Shown in pieces: positions 31,738 to 40,899 of a stretch of 64,000 nt of DNA. A program made the position numbers and the translations under genes. The DNA is from Microbacterium sp. Leaf320 (GTDB taxonomy: Bacteria; Actinomycetota; Actinomycetes; Actinomycetales; Microbacteriaceae): contig NZ_LMOD01000003.1 in NCBI RefSeq assembly GCF_001423485.1, positions 62,001 to 126,000 of the forward strand, in the 5' to 3' direction. The first letter of the stretch is position 1. The number at the start of each line of letters is the position of its first letter. The notes below the pieces were generated by a model that was given only the letters and a program-made list of their open reading frames with translations, searched no databases and was not told the DNA's origin.

Positions 31738-33747
31738 ATGGTTGCCGAGGCGCAGAACGTGCAGATCGACGGCCGCCGCCTGCGCATCACCAACCTCGAC
31801 AAGGTCGTCTACCCCGAGACAGGCACGACCAAGGGCGAGATCATCGCCTACTACACAGCGATCGCGCCCCACATCCTCCCCCTCCTCGAGGGTCGCCCGG
31901 TCACCCGCAAGCGCTGGGTCGAGGGGGTCGGAACCGCTGAGCATCCCGCTGATTCCTTCTTCACGAAGCAGCTCGAGCCCGGAGCGCCGAACTGGATCCC
32001 GCGGCACGAGATCCGCCACTCCGACGGCCCGAAGGAGTACCCGCTCGTCGACGACGTGCCGACCCTCGTCTGGCTCGCTCAGGTCGCCGCGATCGAGCTG
32101 CACGTGCCGCAGTGGCGCTTCGCACCGGACGGCCTCCCGGGCAACCCCGACCGTCTCGTGCTCGACCTAGACCCCGGCCCCGGCGTCGGCCTCGCCCAGT
32201 GCGCGGAGGTCGCGCGCATCGCCCGTGGTCTGCTCACCGACATCGGGCTCGACCCCGTTCCCGTCACCAGCGGCAGCAAGGGCATCCACCTCTACGCCGC
32301 TCTGCCCGGCCAGCAGACCAGCGACGAGATCTCCGCGGTCGTGAAGGAGATCGCCCGGCTCATCGAGACCGAGCACCCCGACCTCGCCACCAGCACCATG
32401 GCCAAGGCTGCCCGCGGCGGCAAGGTCTTTCTCGACTGGAGCCAGAACAACGGCAAGAAGACGACCATCTCGCCGTACTCGATGCGTGGCCGAGCACAGC
32501 CCTGGGTGGCTGCACCCCGCACCTGGGAAGAGCTCGACGACCCCGACCTGGCGCAACTCGACTTCGCGACAGTGCGGGAACGCGCGGAATCAGGGATCGA
32601 CCCGATCGCACCGCTGCGCACCGAACATGCACCGCACGTGCATACGGCGAGACGCGCAGCATCCGATGAGGAGATCGCCGCGCAGCGCGTCGAGCGCACC
32701 CGGCACCGCCCGAGGATCTCCGGCGCGGCGAGTGCCCCGGCATCCGCGTCCTCGGCGCCCGTCTCCCCCGCGTCCGTGTCTGCAGCATCCGTATCGCCGA
32801 TGCTCGCCGAGAACGGCACACCCGCGATCGCCCGCGGGCTCAGCTCGCCCTCCTGGGTCGAGGTGAAATGGGACGGCATCCGGGCGATCGGCACCTGGGC
32901 GGACGGGCGGATGCTGCTGCATGCGCGCAGCGGCACCGATATCACCGCCCGCTACCCCGAGCTCACCGCGGACGGTGCTCCTTTCCTCCCGGTCGGCGAC
33001 GCGATCGTCGACGGGGAGATCGTCGCGTTCGACTCTCACGGCAGGCCGAGCTTCTCGCTGCTGCAGAATCGGATGCACCTCACGCGGCCCCGCGAGATAG
33101 AACGAGAGGTCGTGCGCACCCCGATCGTCTACATGGTCTTCGACCTGCTGCGCCTCGACGGGCACGACCTCACCTCGATGCCGCTGTCGCAGCGACGCAC
33201 GCTGCTCGAAGAGGTGGTCTCGGATCTGGAGGCCCCGATGCAGGTGCCGCCCGTGTTCGACGACGTGGATGCCGCGCTGGCCGCGAGCGAGGAGTTCGGA
33301 CTCGAGGGCGTGGTCGTGAAAGATCCCGCGTCCCGCTATCGCGCAGGGCAGCGCTCCCCCGCCTGGCTCAAGCTCAAGCTGACCCGGATGCAGGAGGTCG
33401 TGATCGTCGGCATCCGTCCGGGCAGAGGCGACCGCGAGGGCACGTTCGGGTCGCTGCTGCTCGCGGTTCCGGACTCCGGGCGGCTTCGATACGTGGGACG
33501 CGTCGGCACCGGCTTCACCGACCGGATGCTGCGCGATCTGCTCGCACGCCTCGCTCCGCTGCGCGTCGAATCAGCCCCTTTGGGCGGGGTTCCCGCTCTC
33601 GACGCTTCGGACGCACTGTGGGTGGAACCCGAATTGGTCGGAGAGGTCGAGTTCGCGAACTGGACCCCCGACGGCGTCCTCCGTCACTCCCGCTGGCGGG
33701 GCCTCCGCCCCGACAAGTCACCCGACGAGGTCGTGGTCGAGAGCTGA
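31738..33747 (+). CDS. ligD: LigD: DNA polymerase/primase joined to ATP-dependent DNA ligase, without 3'-phosphoesterase
   Basis: A 669-residue end-joining enzyme. Residues 8-295 are the archaeo-eukaryotic-primase-type polymerase (GGRPVTRKRWVEGV part, DRLVLDLDPGPGVGLAQC with catalytic Asp pair, TSGSKGIHLYA, FLDWSQNNGKKTTISPYS). A Ser/Ala/Pro linker spans about 325-350. The ligase domain has its nucleotidyl-acceptor Lys in VEVKWDGIRA, FDLLRLDGHDL, EGVVVKDP and WLKLKLTRMQEVVIVG. The phosphoesterase domain present in mycobacterial LigD is missing here, and none lies next to it. It works with Ku. Confidence 0.94.
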   Translation: MVAEAQNVQIDGRRLRITNLDKVVYPETGTTKGEIIAYYTAIAPHILPLLEGRPVTRKRWVEGVGTAEHPADSFFTKQLEPGAPNWIPRHEIRHSDGPKEYPLVDDVPTLVWLAQVAAIELHVPQWRFAPDGLPGNPDRLVLDLDPGPGVGLAQCAEVARIARGLLTDIGLDPVPVTSGSKGIHLYAALPGQQTSDEISAVVKEIARLIETEHPDLATSTMAKAARGGKVFLDWSQNNGKKTTISPYSMRGRAQPWVAAPRTWEELDDPDLAQLDFATVRERAESGIDPIAPLRTEHAPHVHTARRAASDEEIAAQRVERTRHRPRISGAASAPASASSAPVSPASVSAASVSPMLAENGTPAIARGLSSPSWVEVKWDGIRAIGTWADGRMLLHARSGTDITARYPELTADGAPFLPVGDAIVDGEIVAFDSHGRPSFSLLQNRMHLTRPREIEREVVRTPIVYMVFDLLRLDGHDLTSMPLSQRRTLLEEVVSDLEAPMQVPPVFDDVDAALAASEEFGLEGVVVKDPASRYRAGQRSPAWLKLKLTRMQEVVIVGIRPGRGDREGTFGSLLLAVPDSGRLRYVGRVGTGFTDRMLRDLLARLAPLRVESAPLGGVPALDASDALWVEPELVGEVEFANWTPDGVLRHSRWRGLRPDKSPDEVVVES

Positions 33748-33751
33748 CCGG

Positions 33752-34672
33752 TCACGCGTGATGCGGTTCGCAGTCCGACTGCTCGGCAGGTTCGATCTGG
33801 AACGTCGAATGCTCCACGTCGAAGTGGTGCGCGAGACACGATTGCAGATCGCTCAGCAGCTTCGCGGATCGCCCGTCGGCGAGGAGCGTCGGTTCGACGC
33901 TGACGTGCGCGCTGAACACCGGAGCACCGCGGGTCAGCTGCCACACGTGCACGTCGTGCACTCCGACGACGCCGTCGTAGTCGAGCAGGTGCTGCCGGAT
34001 GTCGCTGACCGCTGTGCCCTCCGGAGCCGATTCGGAGAGCACCGAGAAGACCTCACGAAGCAGCGCGATCGCGCGCGGGATGATCAGCACGGCGATCATG
34101 ATCGACGCGAGCGCGTCTGCCGGCATCCATCCCGTCGTCACGATCACGATCGCCGCGATGATCACCATCGCCGAGCCGATCAGGTCGCCCATCACCTCGA
34201 GGTACGCGCCGCGGACGTTGATGCTGGTGCGCTGGGCACGGCTCAGCAGCCACATCGAGATCGCGTTGGCCACGAGGCCCACGATCGCGACGATGAGCAT
34301 CAGCCCTCCGGCGACCTCGGTCTCACCCGGGTCGATCAGCCGGCCGACCGCCTCGATGCCGACCCATCCGGCGAGGAGGATCAGGATGATCGCGTTGATC
34401 AGCGCCCCGAACACCTCGGCGCGCTGATACCCGAAGGTACGGCGGTCGTCGGCCGGTCGCGCGGCGACCGCAGCGGCGATCAGCGCGATCACGAGCGCTG
34501 AAGCGTCGGTGAACATGTGTGCGGCGTCAGCCAACAGCGCGAGGGATCCAGTGAGCACTGCGCCCACGACCTGCACCACCATGATGGTCGCGGTCAGGCT
34601 CAGCGATATCGCCAGAAGACGGCGATGACTCGCAGAGCGGATGCCGCCGGCGGCGGGCGCATGATCGTGCAT
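33752..34672 (-). CDS. Cation diffusion facilitator (CzcD-type)
   Basis: A 306-residue metal exporter with six membrane segments. The metal site motifs are DAAHMFTDASAL in helix 2 (HxxxD) and LEVMGDLIGS in helix 5 (ExxxD, where zinc exporters often have HxxxD). GYQRAEVFGALIN is the conserved loop after helix 2. The cytoplasmic C-domain begins near 210 (VHDVHVWQLTRG) and the tail has Cys and His (DCEPHHA). A -10 hexamer TAGCCT lies six bases before the ATG, so the gene is probably leaderless. The metal is not deducible. Confidence 0.92.
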   Translation of the reverse strand: MHDHAPAAGGIRSASHRRLLAISLSLTATIMVVQVVGAVLTGSLALLADAAHMFTDASALVIALIAAAVAARPADDRRTFGYQRAEVFGALINAIILILLAGWVGIEAVGRLIDPGETEVAGGLMLIVAIVGLVANAISMWLLSRAQRTSINVRGAYLEVMGDLIGSAMVIIAAIVIVTTGWMPADALASIMIAVLIIPRAIALLREVFSVLSESAPEGTAVSDIRQHLLDYDGVVGVHDVHVWQLTRGAPVFSAHVSVEPTLLADGRSAKLLSDLQSCLAHHFDVEHSTFQIEPAEQSDCEPHHA

Positions 34673-34755
34673 GCTTCCAGGCTAGACCGGCGATCGTGCC
34701 GGTCGGCGGGTCTGCGCGCAGTCGGGAATGGTGATGATTCTCAGTAACCGCGCCC

Positions 34756-35331
34756 TCAGCGCACTCGGGTGTACTCGAGCACGACGCAGCCGTTGTCGAA
34801 CGAGCGCACCTGATCGAGGCCGAACTGCGTCGGGGCGAAGGGATGGCTCGTCATCGGGATCCCTGATCCGGCGATCACCGGGTACTTCTTGACGATCAGG
34901 CGATCGATCTCGTCGAGCAGCACGCCGGCGAGCACGGCACCGCCCGCCAGGTAGATGCCGAGACCGGGCTCCGCCTTGAGCTCACGCACCCGCGCGACGG
35001 GATCCGTGCGGACGATCTCGACGTTCGGCTCGTCCGTGTCGTCCAGCGAGCGACTGAAGACGACGGTCCGCAACTGCGAGTACGGATCGGTGATGCCGAC
35101 CTGCAGCGCTGGCTCGTAGGTGCGACGGCCCATCAGCACGGTGTCGAATCGGGTCAGCGGCTCGTCGACGCCTCCGCGGTCGGCGCGCACGAATGCGGGT
35201 TGGATGTCGGCGAGCTCGGTTCCCATCATCTCGGCGAACGCCGGGGTCACGGGATAGAAGTCGACCTCGTCGGCAGGGCCCGCGATGAAGCCGTCGAGGG
35301 TGACGCCGATGTAGTAGGTGAGTTCTCGCAT
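34756..35331 (-). CDS. Dihydrofolate reductase-like protein (RibD C-terminal family)
   Basis: A 191-residue protein of the DHFR/RibD_C group: YYIGVTLDGFIAGP at the start, TVLMGRRTYEPAL near 75, VFSRSL, and LAGGAVLAGVLLDEID for the NADPH-binding Gly-rich loop. These stand-alone proteins are NADPH-dependent reductases of mostly unknown substrate and are usually regulated singly. The start at 35331 is chosen from the -10 hexamer seven bases upstream. It has its own promoter with an operator-like dyad. Confidence 0.9.
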   Translation of the reverse strand: MRELTYYIGVTLDGFIAGPADEVDFYPVTPAFAEMMGTELADIQPAFVRADRGGVDEPLTRFDTVLMGRRTYEPALQVGITDPYSQLRTVVFSRSLDDTDEPNVEIVRTDPVARVRELKAEPGLGIYLAGGAVLAGVLLDEIDRLIVKKYPVIAGSGIPMTSHPFAPTQFGLDQVRSFDNGCVVLEYTRVR

Positions 35332-35338
35332 GCCGATC

Positions 35339-35378
35339 ACAGTAACCACTACGCATGAAGTACGTCAAGCGTAGTGGT
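35339..35378 (-). promoter_or_regulatory. Promoter and operator-like dyad of the DHFR-like gene
   Basis: Reading leftward, TTGACG (35368-35363), 18 bases, TACTGT (35344-35339), then seven bases to the ATG. The 10-base arms ACCACTACGC (35345-35354) and GCGTAGTGGT (35369-35378) surround the -35 and spacer. A bound repressor of the TetR or MarR type would block the promoter; none is encoded next to it. Confidence 0.7.
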
Positions 35379-35392
35379 CAAGTATCTGCAGG

Positions 35393-35986
35393 TCAGAGAT
35401 CGGCGAGCAATGGCACCAGATCTGCGAACGCACGGGCGCGGTGCGACTGCGTCTGCTTCTCGTCGGCGGTGAAGTCCCCCACGGTGCGCTCGGCACCCTC
35501 CGGCTGGCCGTCCGGGATGAAGATGGGGTCGTAGCCGAACCCGCCCCCGCCTGATGCCTCGGCGGCCAGGCGCCCCGGCCATCTCCCCACGACCACATGC
35601 TCGGAACCGTCTGGCGTCACCAGCGCGATGGTCGAGTTGAAGTGGGCGGCGCGGTGCGGATCCGCGATGTCACGGAGCTGGTCGAGCAGCAGCTCGAGGT
35701 TGGCCGCAGCATCCTTCTTCTGCCCCGCCCAGTAGGCGGAGAACACCCCGGGCGACCCTCCGAGCACATCGACGCAGATGCCGGAGTCGTCGGCGAGCGC
35801 CGCGAGTCCGGTGTGCAGCGAGGCGGCGCGCGCCTTGATGAGCGCGTTCGCAGCGAACGTCACGCCGTCCTCGACCGGCTCCGGGCCGTCGTATCCGACG
35901 ACCTCGAGATCGGGACGCGTGGCCGCGACGATCTGCTGGAACTCCGCGACCTTGTGCGGATTGTGCGTGGCGAGGACGACCTTCAT
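35393..35986 (-). CDS. rdgB: Non-canonical purine NTP pyrophosphatase (RdgB/HAM1)
   Basis: A 197-residue enzyme that hydrolyses ITP, dITP and XTP to monophosphates. Motifs: [16 protein letters not shown] (substrate loop), DGVTFAANALIKA, LADDSGICVDVLGGSPGVFSA (catalytic Asp pair), GGFGYDPIFIPDG and the closing QSHRARAF. It overlaps the RNase PH gene by one base. The rph-rdgB pairing is common in actinobacteria. Confidence 0.96.
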   Translation of the reverse strand: MKVVLATHNPHKVAEFQQIVAATRPDLEVVGYDGPEPVEDGVTFAANALIKARAASLHTGLAALADDSGICVDVLGGSPGVFSAYWAGQKKDAAANLELLLDQLRDIADPHRAAHFNSTIALVTPDGSEHVVVGRWPGRLAAEASGGGGFGYDPIFIPDGQPEGAERTVGDFTADEKQTQSHRARAFADLVPLLADL

Positions 35987-36720
35987 CAGCCCGCGAGCGC
36001 CTTCAGCTGCTGGTCCTTCAGGTCGGCGCAGCCCGCGACGCCCAGATCGAGCAGCGCGTCGAGCTCGCGCTTGTCGAAAGGCGCTCCCTCGGCGGTGCCC
36101 TGCACCTCGACGAACAGACCACGACCGGTCACGACGATGTTCATGTCGGTCTCGGCGCGGACATCCTCGACATATGCGAGATCGAGCATGGGCTCACCGT
36201 CGATGATCCCGACCGAGACGGCGGCGACGGAGTCGACCAGCGGCGTCGAGTTCTTGCCGATGAACTTCTTCTCCCTGCCCCACTCGATCGCATCGGCCAG
36301 GGCAACGTAGGCTCCGGTGATCGCGGCGGTGCGCGTTCCGCCGTCGGCCTGCAGCACGTCGCAGTCGATCACGATCGTGTTCTCGCCGAGTGCCTTGGTG
36401 TCGACGACGGCGCGCAGCGCGCGGCCGATCAGGCGCGAGATCTCGTGCGTACGTCCGCCGATGCGACCCTTCACACTCTCGCGGTCGTTGCGGCTGTTGG
36501 TCGCACGAGGAAGCATCGAGTATTCGGCTGTCACCCATCCCTTGCCCTTGCCGGTGAGCCAGCGGGGCACGCCGTTCGTGAACGATGCGGTGCACAGCAC
36601 CTTGGTACCGCCGAAGCTGATCAGTGCCGACCCCTCGGCGTGGCTGCTCCAGCCTCGCTCGATCGTGATCTCACGGAGCTGGTCGGTGGAGCGGCCGTCG
36701 GCGCGGACGATGCTGGTCAT
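35986..36720 (-). CDS. rph: Ribonuclease PH
   Basis: A 244-residue phosphorolytic exoribonuclease that trims tRNA 3' ends. It starts [18 protein letters not shown] and contains TKVLCTASF, the conserved arginine-rich [23 protein letters not shown] split across the active-site region, [19 protein letters not shown], and the end [19 protein letters not shown]. The start has ribosome binding site GAAGGAA. It is the middle gene of murI-rph-rdgB. Confidence 0.96.
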   Translation of the reverse strand: MTSIVRADGRSTDQLREITIERGWSSHAEGSALISFGGTKVLCTASFTNGVPRWLTGKGKGWVTAEYSMLPRATNSRNDRESVKGRIGGRTHEISRLIGRALRAVVDTKALGENTIVIDCDVLQADGGTRTAAITGAYVALADAIEWGREKKFIGKNSTPLVDSVAAVSVGIIDGEPMLDLAYVEDVRAETDMNIVVTGRGLFVEVQGTAEGAPFDKRELDALLDLGVAGCADLKDQQLKALAG

Positions 36721-36769
36721 GGGGTTCCTTCGGTGGGGGTGGAAGAAGCGGATGGATGCTGCGGAGGAG

Positions 36770-37603
36770 TCAGAGCCCTGCGGCCGACTCCGGAAGCGTG
36801 ATGACACCGGTCTGCACGAGCTGCACGTCGCGCACCTCCCGGCCCATCAGACGGTTGGCGAGCGCGGTGAACTCGGTGGTCGAGTCGCCCGTCGCCTCGT
36901 AGACATAGGACGCTGTGGCATCGGGCGAAGCGAGGAGGTCACCGCGGACCAGCTGGCGGTATACGTCGCCCGCAGTCTCGTCGTCACTGGAGACGAGCGT
37001 GACCCCCTCCCCCATCACGTAGCTGATCGCACCCCGGAGGAACGGGTAGTGCGTGCATCCGAGCACCAGGGTGTCGACACCTGCGTCTCGAAGCGGCGCG
37101 AGGTACTCCTCGGCGGTGGCGAGGACCTCGGGCGTGCCGGTGATGCCGCCCTCGACGAACTCGACGAAGCGAGGGCACGCCGCGGTGAAGACCTCGAGAC
37201 GCTCGTTCACCTCGAGCATGTCCTGGTAGGCACGTGAGCCGATCGTCCCGACAGTGCCGATGACGCCCACCCGCCCGTTGCGCGTGGTCGACACGGCGCG
37301 GCGCACGGCAGGGCCGATGACCTCGACGACGGGGACGTCATAGCGCTCCCGTGCGTCGCGCAGCATGGCCGCGGATGCCGTGTTGCAGGCGATCACGAGC
37401 ATCTTGACGCCCTGATCGACCAGCGTGTCGAGCACCTCGAGGCTGTAGCGACGCACATCGGCGATCGGCTTCGGGCCGTACGGCGAGTGCGCGGTGTCGC
37501 CGATGTAGACGAACGATTCCCGGGGCAGCTGGGCTCGGATGGCCCTGGCCACCGTGAGTCCGCCGACACCGGAGTCGAAGATTCCGATCGGGGCGTCGTT
37601 CAT
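36770..37603 (-). CDS. murI: Glutamate racemase
   Basis: A 277-residue enzyme making D-glutamate for peptidoglycan. The catalytic cysteines are in [11 protein letters not shown] (about residue 75) and LGCTHYPFL (about 185); [16 protein letters not shown] holds the acid near residue 10. The -10 hexamer TAGGCT lies eight bases before the ATG, so the mRNA is nearly leaderless. It heads the operon with rph and rdgB. Confidence 0.96.
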   Translation of the reverse strand: MNDAPIGIFDSGVGGLTVARAIRAQLPRESFVYIGDTAHSPYGPKPIADVRRYSLEVLDTLVDQGVKMLVIACNTASAAMLRDARERYDVPVVEVIGPAVRRAVSTTRNGRVGVIGTVGTIGSRAYQDMLEVNERLEVFTAACPRFVEFVEGGITGTPEVLATAEEYLAPLRDAGVDTLVLGCTHYPFLRGAISYVMGEGVTLVSSDDETAGDVYRQLVRGDLLASPDATASYVYEATGDSTTEFTALANRLMGREVRDVQLVQTGVITLPESAAGL

Positions 37604-37666
37604 GACTCACCAGCCTACCCGCGCGCACCCAGCGTCACGCTCAGCAACCCGGGTGGATGTCGTCAC

Positions 37667-37672
37667 TAAGCT
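37667..37672 (+). promoter_or_regulatory. -10 element of leaderless-type pncB promoter
   Basis: TAAGCT lies six bases before ATG 37679 with no ribosome binding site. It diverges from the murI promoter (TAGGCT on the minus strand, 37617-37612) about 50 bases away. Confidence 0.5.
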
Positions 37673-37678
37673 GAGCGC

Positions 37679-39004
37679 ATGACGACGTCCACGGCGCTTC
37701 TGACCGACCGTTACGAACTCACGATGCTCGCCGCTGCGCTGCGCGACGGAACAGCCTCACGGCCCAGCGTGTTCGAACTCTTCTCACGGCGGCTGTCCGG
37801 CGGGCGCCGATTCGGCGTCGTCGCCGGCACGGGGCGCCTGCTCTCACTGCTGCGCGAGTTCCGCTTCGGCGACGACGAGCTGCGCTTCCTGCGCGACAAC
37901 GACGTGGTGGGTTCCGACTCGCTGACCTACCTGGAGAACTACCGCTTCACCGGCTCCATCCGCGGTTACCGCGAGGGCGAGCTGTACTTCCCCGGTTCCC
38001 CCATCCTGACCGTCGAGGGCACGTTCGCCGACGCGGTCGTGCTCGAGACCCTCGCGCTCAGCGTCCTGAACCACGACTCGGCCGTCGCCACCGCCGCATC
38101 GCGCATGAGCATCGCGGCCGGCGAGCGCCCGCTGGCTGAGATGGGTTCCCGCCGCGCCGCCGAGCAGTCCGCCGTGGCTGCCGCCCGCGCGGCCTACATC
38201 GCCGGATTCCGTGCGACGAGCAACCTCGAGGCCGGACGCCGATGGGGAATCCCGACGATGGGCACCGCGGCGCACTCGTGGACCCTTCTGCACGAGACCG
38301 AGGAAGAGGCCTTCCGCTCGCAGATCGACAGCCTCGGTACCGACACGACCCTGCTCGTGGACACCTACGACATCCGAACCGGCGTCGAGACAGCCGTTCG
38401 CGTGGCCGGTACCGGCCTCGGCGGTGTGCGGATCGACTCCGGCGACCTGCCGATCGTCGCGGCGGAGGTACGCGCTCAGCTCGACGAGCTCGGAGCGACG
38501 AGCACGCGGATCACGGTCACGAGCGACCTCGACGAGTATGCCATCGCTGCGCTGGCGGCGTCACCGGTCGACGCGTACGGCGTCGGCACCTCGGTCGTCA
38601 CCGGCTCCGGATATCCCACTGCGAGCATGGTCTACAAGCTCGTCGCACGGCAGGACCCGACCGGAGCATGGATCGGAGTCGCGAAGGCCTCGACCGACAA
38701 GGCATCGCAGGGCGGGCGCAAGGCGGCCTTCCGCACGCTCGTCGACGGCGTGGCAGAGACCGAGACCGTCGTGGTGTCGGACGGCTTCGAGCAGTTGGAC
38801 ACCCCGGCGGAGCACCCGGAGGGTCGTGCGCTGCAGACCACGTTCGTCGAGGCCGGCGAGATCGACACCGCTTTCGAAGGGCCCGAGGGCACGGCATCCG
38901 CTCGGGCGCATCACCTGCGCGTGCGCGAAGAGCTTCCGGTCAGAGCCCTCGCCCTGAGCAAATCCGACCCGGCCATCCCGACCGTGTTCGTCGACGCGAG
39001 CTGA
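37679..39004 (+). CDS. pncB: Nicotinate phosphoribosyltransferase
   Basis: A 441-residue NAD-salvage enzyme. Typical sites: LTDRYELTMLAAAL at residue 8, FRATSNLEAGRRWGIPTMGTAAHSW with the phosphorylatable His in GTAAHS (about 200), VRIDSGDLPIVAAEV, and the phosphate-binding GVGTSVVTGSGYP (about 300). The C-terminal part after 340 holds the zinc-free end typical of the actinobacterial form. The DUF3039 gene follows in the opposite direction, an arrangement common in Microbacteriaceae. Confidence 0.95.
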   Translation: MTTSTALLTDRYELTMLAAALRDGTASRPSVFELFSRRLSGGRRFGVVAGTGRLLSLLREFRFGDDELRFLRDNDVVGSDSLTYLENYRFTGSIRGYREGELYFPGSPILTVEGTFADAVVLETLALSVLNHDSAVATAASRMSIAAGERPLAEMGSRRAAEQSAVAAARAAYIAGFRATSNLEAGRRWGIPTMGTAAHSWTLLHETEEEAFRSQIDSLGTDTTLLVDTYDIRTGVETAVRVAGTGLGGVRIDSGDLPIVAAEVRAQLDELGATSTRITVTSDLDEYAIAALAASPVDAYGVGTSVVTGSGYPTASMVYKLVARQDPTGAWIGVAKASTDKASQGGRKAAFRTLVDGVAETETVVVSDGFEQLDTPAEHPEGRALQTTFVEAGEIDTAFEGPEGTASARAHHLRVREELPVRALALSKSDPAIPTVFVDAS

Positions 39005-39026
39005 TGCGCCGCTGAACCTGTGCGGC

Positions 39027-39293
39027 TCAGCTGATCATCGACTCGTAGATCTCCTTGCACGTGGGGCAGATCGGGAACTTCTCCGGGTCGCGACCCGGGG
39101 TCCACTTCTTGCCGCACAGCGCGCGCACCGGCTTGCCGGTGATGGCGGACTCGAGGATCTTGTCCTTCTTCACGTAATGCGAGAAGCGCTCGTGGTCGCC
39201 CGGTTCGAGATTCTCCTCCCGGAGGAGCTCTTCCAGTTCGCGATCAAGCGTTGCCACGCCGCCCTGATCGGGGCTGTCCAGCGGAGTACTCAT
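39027..39293 (-). CDS. DUF3039 zinc-binding protein
   Basis: An 88-residue protein of the actinobacterial DUF3039 family. Signature: DHERFSHYVKKDKILESAITGKPVRALCGKKW split around residue 55, with zinc cysteines in ALCGKKW and FPICPTCKEIYESM. The function is not known. A -10 hexamer (TAGACT) lies six bases before the ATG. It converges with pncB. Confidence 0.92.
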   Translation of the reverse strand: MSTPLDSPDQGGVATLDRELEELLREENLEPGDHERFSHYVKKDKILESAITGKPVRALCGKKWTPGRDPEKFPICPTCKEIYESMIS

Positions 39294-39333
39294 GCCGAGA
39301 GTCTAGCCGTGCACAGCCGCTGGTGGGCGGCTG

Positions 39334-40899
39334 TCACGCTGTCTCGACGAACTCCATCAGGCGCTCGCCCCCACGCTCGAAGATCCGACCGCCGACCGTC
39401 ACGCCGACGGCGAGCACGACCAGGCCCGTGGCGATTCCGGCCCAGAACGTCGCCGGAGCGAACTGCGAGCCCTCGAGCATCGTGAGCACCAGAAGCCAGA
39501 TGGTCGGGATGCTCACGACGATGGCGCCGAGGAACGCCGCGGCCGGGCCGTAGGCGCCTCTCGAGGTCGGTCGCTGCGGCTGCTGGAACGGGCTGTCTCC
39601 CGGGCGAGACACCGCATAGGGCGCGATCACCGACACGATGCTCGAGAACCCGAGCGCCGACAGCAGCAGACTGGCCCCGAGTCCCGTGAGCGGGAGCAGA
39701 AGACGCCAGTCGTCGATCCACAGCAGCGTCAGCGGCACGGAGATCGCCAGCACGGGCACGGCGACCAGCACGACCGGCACCAATCGTCCCAGGCGATCCG
39801 GGACACCGCGCACACCGCTCGCGACATGCGTCCACAGCGCGGTCGAGTCGTACGCGACGTCGTTGTGCGGAAGCCATCCGAAGAACAGCGCCATCACCGG
39901 GACCGGGACGAGCGCCGCGATCTCGAGCGGCACCCCTGCGACGAGCAGAGGGAGCACCGTGAGCACGCCCGCGACGGGGACCACGATCAGGTTCATGATG
40001 TACCGACGATCGCGCAGCCAGTAGACGAGGCTCCGCGACGCGATCGCGCCGAAGGCGTTCGACGGGAGCAGACCGAACCAGCCGAGTCCGGATCGCTCGC
40101 GCGATGTGACGGGCCGTTCCGTGGTGGTCAGCAGTCGACGCACGAGCCACGTCCACAGCGCCCAGAGGACCGCGGCGGTCGCGAACGCCACGACACCGCT
40201 GATCCAGGCGCCGGTGTTGTCGTCCGTCGCGAACGAGAAGAGGAAGCGCGACGATGCCGCGAAGGGGGTGACACCGACGGCTGCCGCGAGGGTGCCGACC
40301 GCAGCGGGCACCTCGCCGTCCCACTTCAGGGATGCGAGGAAGACGGCCACGGGGAATGCGATCACGATCACGGCCAGGGCGAAGAGGGCGGTGAGCTCGC
40401 GTGATCGGCGTTCGGGCAGGACCAGCGCGTTGACGGCCATTCCGACCCTCGCCGCCAGGATCGTCGACATGAGGCTCACGAAGCTCATCGATACGGCGAG
40501 CAGCCACGGGGCGCCCAGCCTGATCGCGACGACGCAGACGCTGATGTTCACCGCGAGCAGCGCCAGACTCGGGACACTGATGAACGAGGCGAGGGCGAGG
40601 ATCCACGGCATCTGCCGCTCGTCGACCCCGAACACGGCGAACCGCCGGGGGTCGAGTTGGTCGACGGCACCCACGAGGATCGGGCCGACCAGGAATCCGA
40701 GCAGCAGCGCGGCGCTGCCGAGCACGATGACGGTGCGCGCGACGGCGACCGGAGCGTCGTCGAGGCTCAGGACCGCGGCGCAGACCACGGACGTGAGGAC
40801 GACGATCACGGCGAGCATGATCAACGTGCGCACCCGACGTTCGCCGCGGAGCGATCCGATCAGGAGCGCCGCCCTCAGTCGGAGAACGTGTGCAGCCAC
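39334..40899 (-). CDS. ABC exporter permease
   Basis: A 521-residue integral membrane protein with about 12 hydrophobic segments (for example TLIMLAVIVVLTSVVCAAVL, ILALASFISVPSLALLAVN, IAALVPVPVMALFF). It resembles two-repeat permeases that pair with a single ATPase. Its start lies within the last 25 bases of the ATPase gene just upstream, so the two are co-translated. The substrate is unknown. Confidence 0.85.
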   Translation of the reverse strand: MAAHVLRLRAALLIGSLRGERRVRTLIMLAVIVVLTSVVCAAVLSLDDAPVAVARTVIVLGSAALLLGFLVGPILVGAVDQLDPRRFAVFGVDERQMPWILALASFISVPSLALLAVNISVCVVAIRLGAPWLLAVSMSFVSLMSTILAARVGMAVNALVLPERRSRELTALFALAVIVIAFPVAVFLASLKWDGEVPAAVGTLAAAVGVTPFAASSRFLFSFATDDNTGAWISGVVAFATAAVLWALWTWLVRRLLTTTERPVTSRERSGLGWFGLLPSNAFGAIASRSLVYWLRDRRYIMNLIVVPVAGVLTVLPLLVAGVPLEIAALVPVPVMALFFGWLPHNDVAYDSTALWTHVASGVRGVPDRLGRLVPVVLVAVPVLAISVPLTLLWIDDWRLLLPLTGLGASLLLSALGFSSIVSVIAPYAVSRPGDSPFQQPQRPTSRGAYGPAAAFLGAIVVSIPTIWLLVLTMLEGSQFAPATFWAGIATGLVVLAVGVTVGGRIFERGGERLMEFVETA

